64,000 nucleotides of DNA from Nitrospinota bacterium. Lineage in GTDB: Bacteria > JADFOP01. Shown here in pieces: positions 62,489 through 64,000 of this stretch; the first letter of the stretch is position 1, and the number at the start of each line of letters is the position of its first letter. The stretch is from positions 1 to 64,000 of the forward strand of contig JADFOP010000003.1 in the NCBI GenBank assembly GCA_022562795.1, read 5' to 3'. A model generated the notes under the pieces. The model was not told the DNA's origin and did no database searches. It worked only from the letters and a program-made list of their open reading frames with translations. Position numbers and translations under genes: made by a program.

Positions 62489-63130
62489 ATGGTGGAGGCG
62501 TTGCGTACCGTGGTCGGATACTTCCCCTTGGGCACGACCCTCGTAAAAGGGGGCATCCTCATGGTGCCAATCGGGATATGCTCGCTCCTTGCGGTGGCCA
62601 TCGTCCTGGAGCGCTTCTTCATGCTTCGCCAACCCAGGGTTATCTCGCCCGAGGTCCTTCGCCGGGTTGAAAGCCATCTTCGAGAGGGTGAGACGGACGA
62701 GGCGCTCTCCCTTTGCCGCCACCGACCGTCCGCCATTACCCGGGTCCTCCACGTCGGGATCGCCAACCACCAAAGGCCCAAAGGCGAAATCAAGGAGATT
62801 ATCGAGGACGCAGGGCGCCACGAGGTTCCCAGCCTCGAGCGATACCTGGGGGTCCTGGGGACCATCGCGTCAATCTCGCCGCTCCTTGGGCTGCTGGGGA
62901 CGGTGACCGGAATGATTAAGGTCTTCAATGTCATCGCAGTCAGGGGTGTCGGCCACCCGGGAGCCCTGGCCGGTGGGATCAGCGAGGCTCTAATCACTAC
63001 CGCCGCAGGCCTGTCCGTCGCCATACCATCGTTGGTCTTTTACAACTATTTCGTTACCAAAGCCGACGGGCTCGTTATCGAGATGGAGAAGGCCTCGTTG
63101 CGTATGCTCGACATACTGAAGAGCGACTGA
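62489..63130 (+). CDS. MotA/TolQ/ExbB proton-channel protein
   Basis: This 213-residue inner-membrane protein has three membrane segments: GGILMVPIGICSLLAVAIVL near the start, and two later ones around SPLLGLLGTVTGMIKVF and ITTAAGLSVAIPSLVFYN. The conserved LLGTVTGM and TTAAGL motifs define the family. GAGGAGAG lies upstream of ATG 62489. With ExbD/TolR next it should form a proton-driven stator. ExbB versus TolQ cannot be decided. Confidence 0.9.
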   Translation: MVEALRTVVGYFPLGTTLVKGGILMVPIGICSLLAVAIVLERFFMLRQPRVISPEVLRRVESHLREGETDEALSLCRHRPSAITRVLHVGIANHQRPKGEIKEIIEDAGRHEVPSLERYLGVLGTIASISPLLGLLGTVTGMIKVFNVIAVRGVGHPGALAGGISEALITTAAGLSVAIPSLVFYNYFVTKADGLVIEMEKASLRMLDILKSD

Positions 63131-63140
63131 GGGGGGACCG

Positions 63141-63554
63141 GTGGAGTTTGCCAGCAGACGTCGCGTAAACGCGAGCCTCAACATCACGCCGCTAATCGAC
63201 GTGGTCCTGCTCCTTCTAATCTTCTTCATGATATCGACGACATTCGTCGTCCAGCCTGGCATCCCCATCCAGTTACCGGAGGCCGTCTCGGCTTCCGGCC
63301 AGATACAGCGCGAATGGGTGGTGGCGGTCACCGCCCAGGACGAAATCTACCTGAACGAAGTCCGGGTGACCCTGAAAACCCTCCAGCGTCAGCTTGAGGC
63401 GGCGGTCGGAAGGGGCGAGATCGAAGTCCTGATAATCAAGGGTGACGAGGTGGCTCGTCACGGTCGAATCGTGAAAGTGATGGACGCCGCCAAGCTGGCC
63501 GGCGTCAAGCGTCTGGCCATCGCCACGGCGCACAAATCGACCGGTCGGCCATAA
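63141..63554 (+). CDS. ExbD/TolR protein
   Basis: This 137-residue protein has a single membrane segment carrying the essential proton-path Asp20 (NITPLIDVVLLLLIFFMI) and a periplasmic ExbD domain (IYLNEVRVTLKTLQRQLEAA, LIIKGDEVARHGRIVKVMD). GTG 63141 has GGGGGGA upstream. It follows the ExbB/TolQ-like gene by 10 nt. Confidence 0.9.
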   Translation: MEFASRRRVNASLNITPLIDVVLLLLIFFMISTTFVVQPGIPIQLPEAVSASGQIQREWVVAVTAQDEIYLNEVRVTLKTLQRQLEAAVGRGEIEVLIIKGDEVARHGRIVKVMDAAKLAGVKRLAIATAHKSTGRP

Positions 63555-63561
63555 AATCCCC

Positions 63562-64000
63562 ATGTCCAACGCTATTGAGATCGAGAGCTTCCTGGACCCC
63601 CCGGCGACCCGCGGGCCCCTGGCGGCAGCTCTCGCGTGGTCGGTCGTCCTCCACGGCCTGCTCGTCTACCTCTCACCTCCTCTAGGCCAGGCGCATATCC
63701 CCAACAAAGTCGTCTACACGGAAGTTGAGCTCCTCCGGATGCCAGAGGCGCCTCCAATCGTGCGCCGTGCCCCTCCCCCTGCGCCGGCGACCACGCCTGC
63801 CGTCCAGCAGAAGGTCTGGAAGTCCGTCGAGGGCGAAGCCGCCGCCGTCCTGGAGCGCCGGGCGCTGGAGGCGCTGCGCCGGGCCCGGACAGAGAGCCTG
63901 GGAAGTACCCTGGCCTACCCGGGTCTAGACCTTACGTTGCCTAAGACGCCCGCCGAGGAGCCCGCTAAGCGGGGTGAGGAGCCCGAGGCCATGTTGCTCC
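63562..64000 (+). CDS. TonB/TolA-like protein, 3' end beyond window
   Basis: The frame from ATG 63562 is open to the window end (146 codons seen). It begins with a cytoplasmic segment, one membrane segment (AAALAWSVVLHGLLVYLSPP) and a Pro-rich start of the periplasmic part (MPEAPPIVRRAPPPAPATTP). Such an order is typical of TonB/TolA. The C-terminal domain is not visible, so the assignment rests on topology and the ExbB/ExbD context. Confidence 0.75.
   Translation, partial: MSNAIEIESFLDPPATRGPLAAALAWSVVLHGLLVYLSPPLGQAHIPNKVVYTEVELLRMPEAPPIVRRAPPPAPATTPAVQQKVWKSVEGEAAAVLERRALEALRRARTESLGSTLAYPGLDLTLPKTPAEEPAKRGEEPEAMLL

Overview
The window reads as a chromosome segment of a Gram-negative (diderm) bacterium of fairly high GC content. 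The outer-membrane TolC-type lipoprotein, TonB/ExbB/ExbD genes and periplasmic TPR proteins point to two membranes. The repertoire (RtcB-archease, LarB/LarC, U32 proteins, paired class III CoA-transferases, CIRCE/HrcA heat-shock control, abundant TPR proteins) is typical of environmental, poorly cultured lineages. The sequence alone does not fix the phylum. No rRNA, tRNA or CRISPR array was recognised.

Layout. 1-2000 is an accessory edge: an AT-rich three-gene module resembling HicB/HicA and a transposase remnant, followed by a solitary Eco57I-type DNA methylase/restriction protein (2079-4733, minus). 4937-9272 holds a TPR protein, then a putative metal/redox operon: a small membrane protein, a His/Met-rich multicopper oxidase and a TolC-like lipoprotein fused to cytochrome c. 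9385-13237 (minus) has an SDR protein, an EVE-domain protein, an AcuC-like deacetylase and an unknown protein. 13517-23781 (plus) is a long co-oriented run: three U32 proteins, a hotdog thioesterase, a CoaE-like protein lacking the P-loop lysine, a MoxR ATPase, a second deacetylase, a GNAT acetyltransferase, a MoxR-VWA fusion and an MBL-TPR fusion. 23845-26616 (minus) has two TPR proteins around a Cys-motif protein, plus an alpha/beta hydrolase.

26709-34221 (minus) is a catabolic-looking operon: two class III CoA-transferase subunits, four small unknown proteins, a CoA ligase and a divergence-free upstream IclR regulator. Strong hairpins sit between several of its genes. 34703-40579 (minus) is larC-larB-gpsA-rtcB-archease-tonB in map order. 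41029-44473 is a nitrogen module: amtB behind a sigma54-like promoter, and a glnB-glnA operon ending in a clear terminator. 45000-51515 is the heat-shock region: groES-groEL with CIRCE, and hrcA-grpE-rsmE-purH with a second CIRCE. dnaK and dnaJ are not next to grpE.

51588-53990 has a Mut7-C protein, a J-domain/PilZ fusion of different base composition and a BtuF-like protein. 54069-56994 has a deoxynucleoside kinase, a leader with a terminator, and panB-panC-panD. 57055-64000 carries a small zinc-motif protein, two large exported TPR proteins, and ExbB/TolQ, ExbD/TolR and a TonB-like gene cut by the window end. This last group is laid out like a proton-driven envelope motor.

The best candidates for something undescribed are the U32/MoxR/deacetylase run, the CoA-transferase operon with its four small proteins, the TolC-cytochrome c fusion, and the TPR/ExbBD locus.
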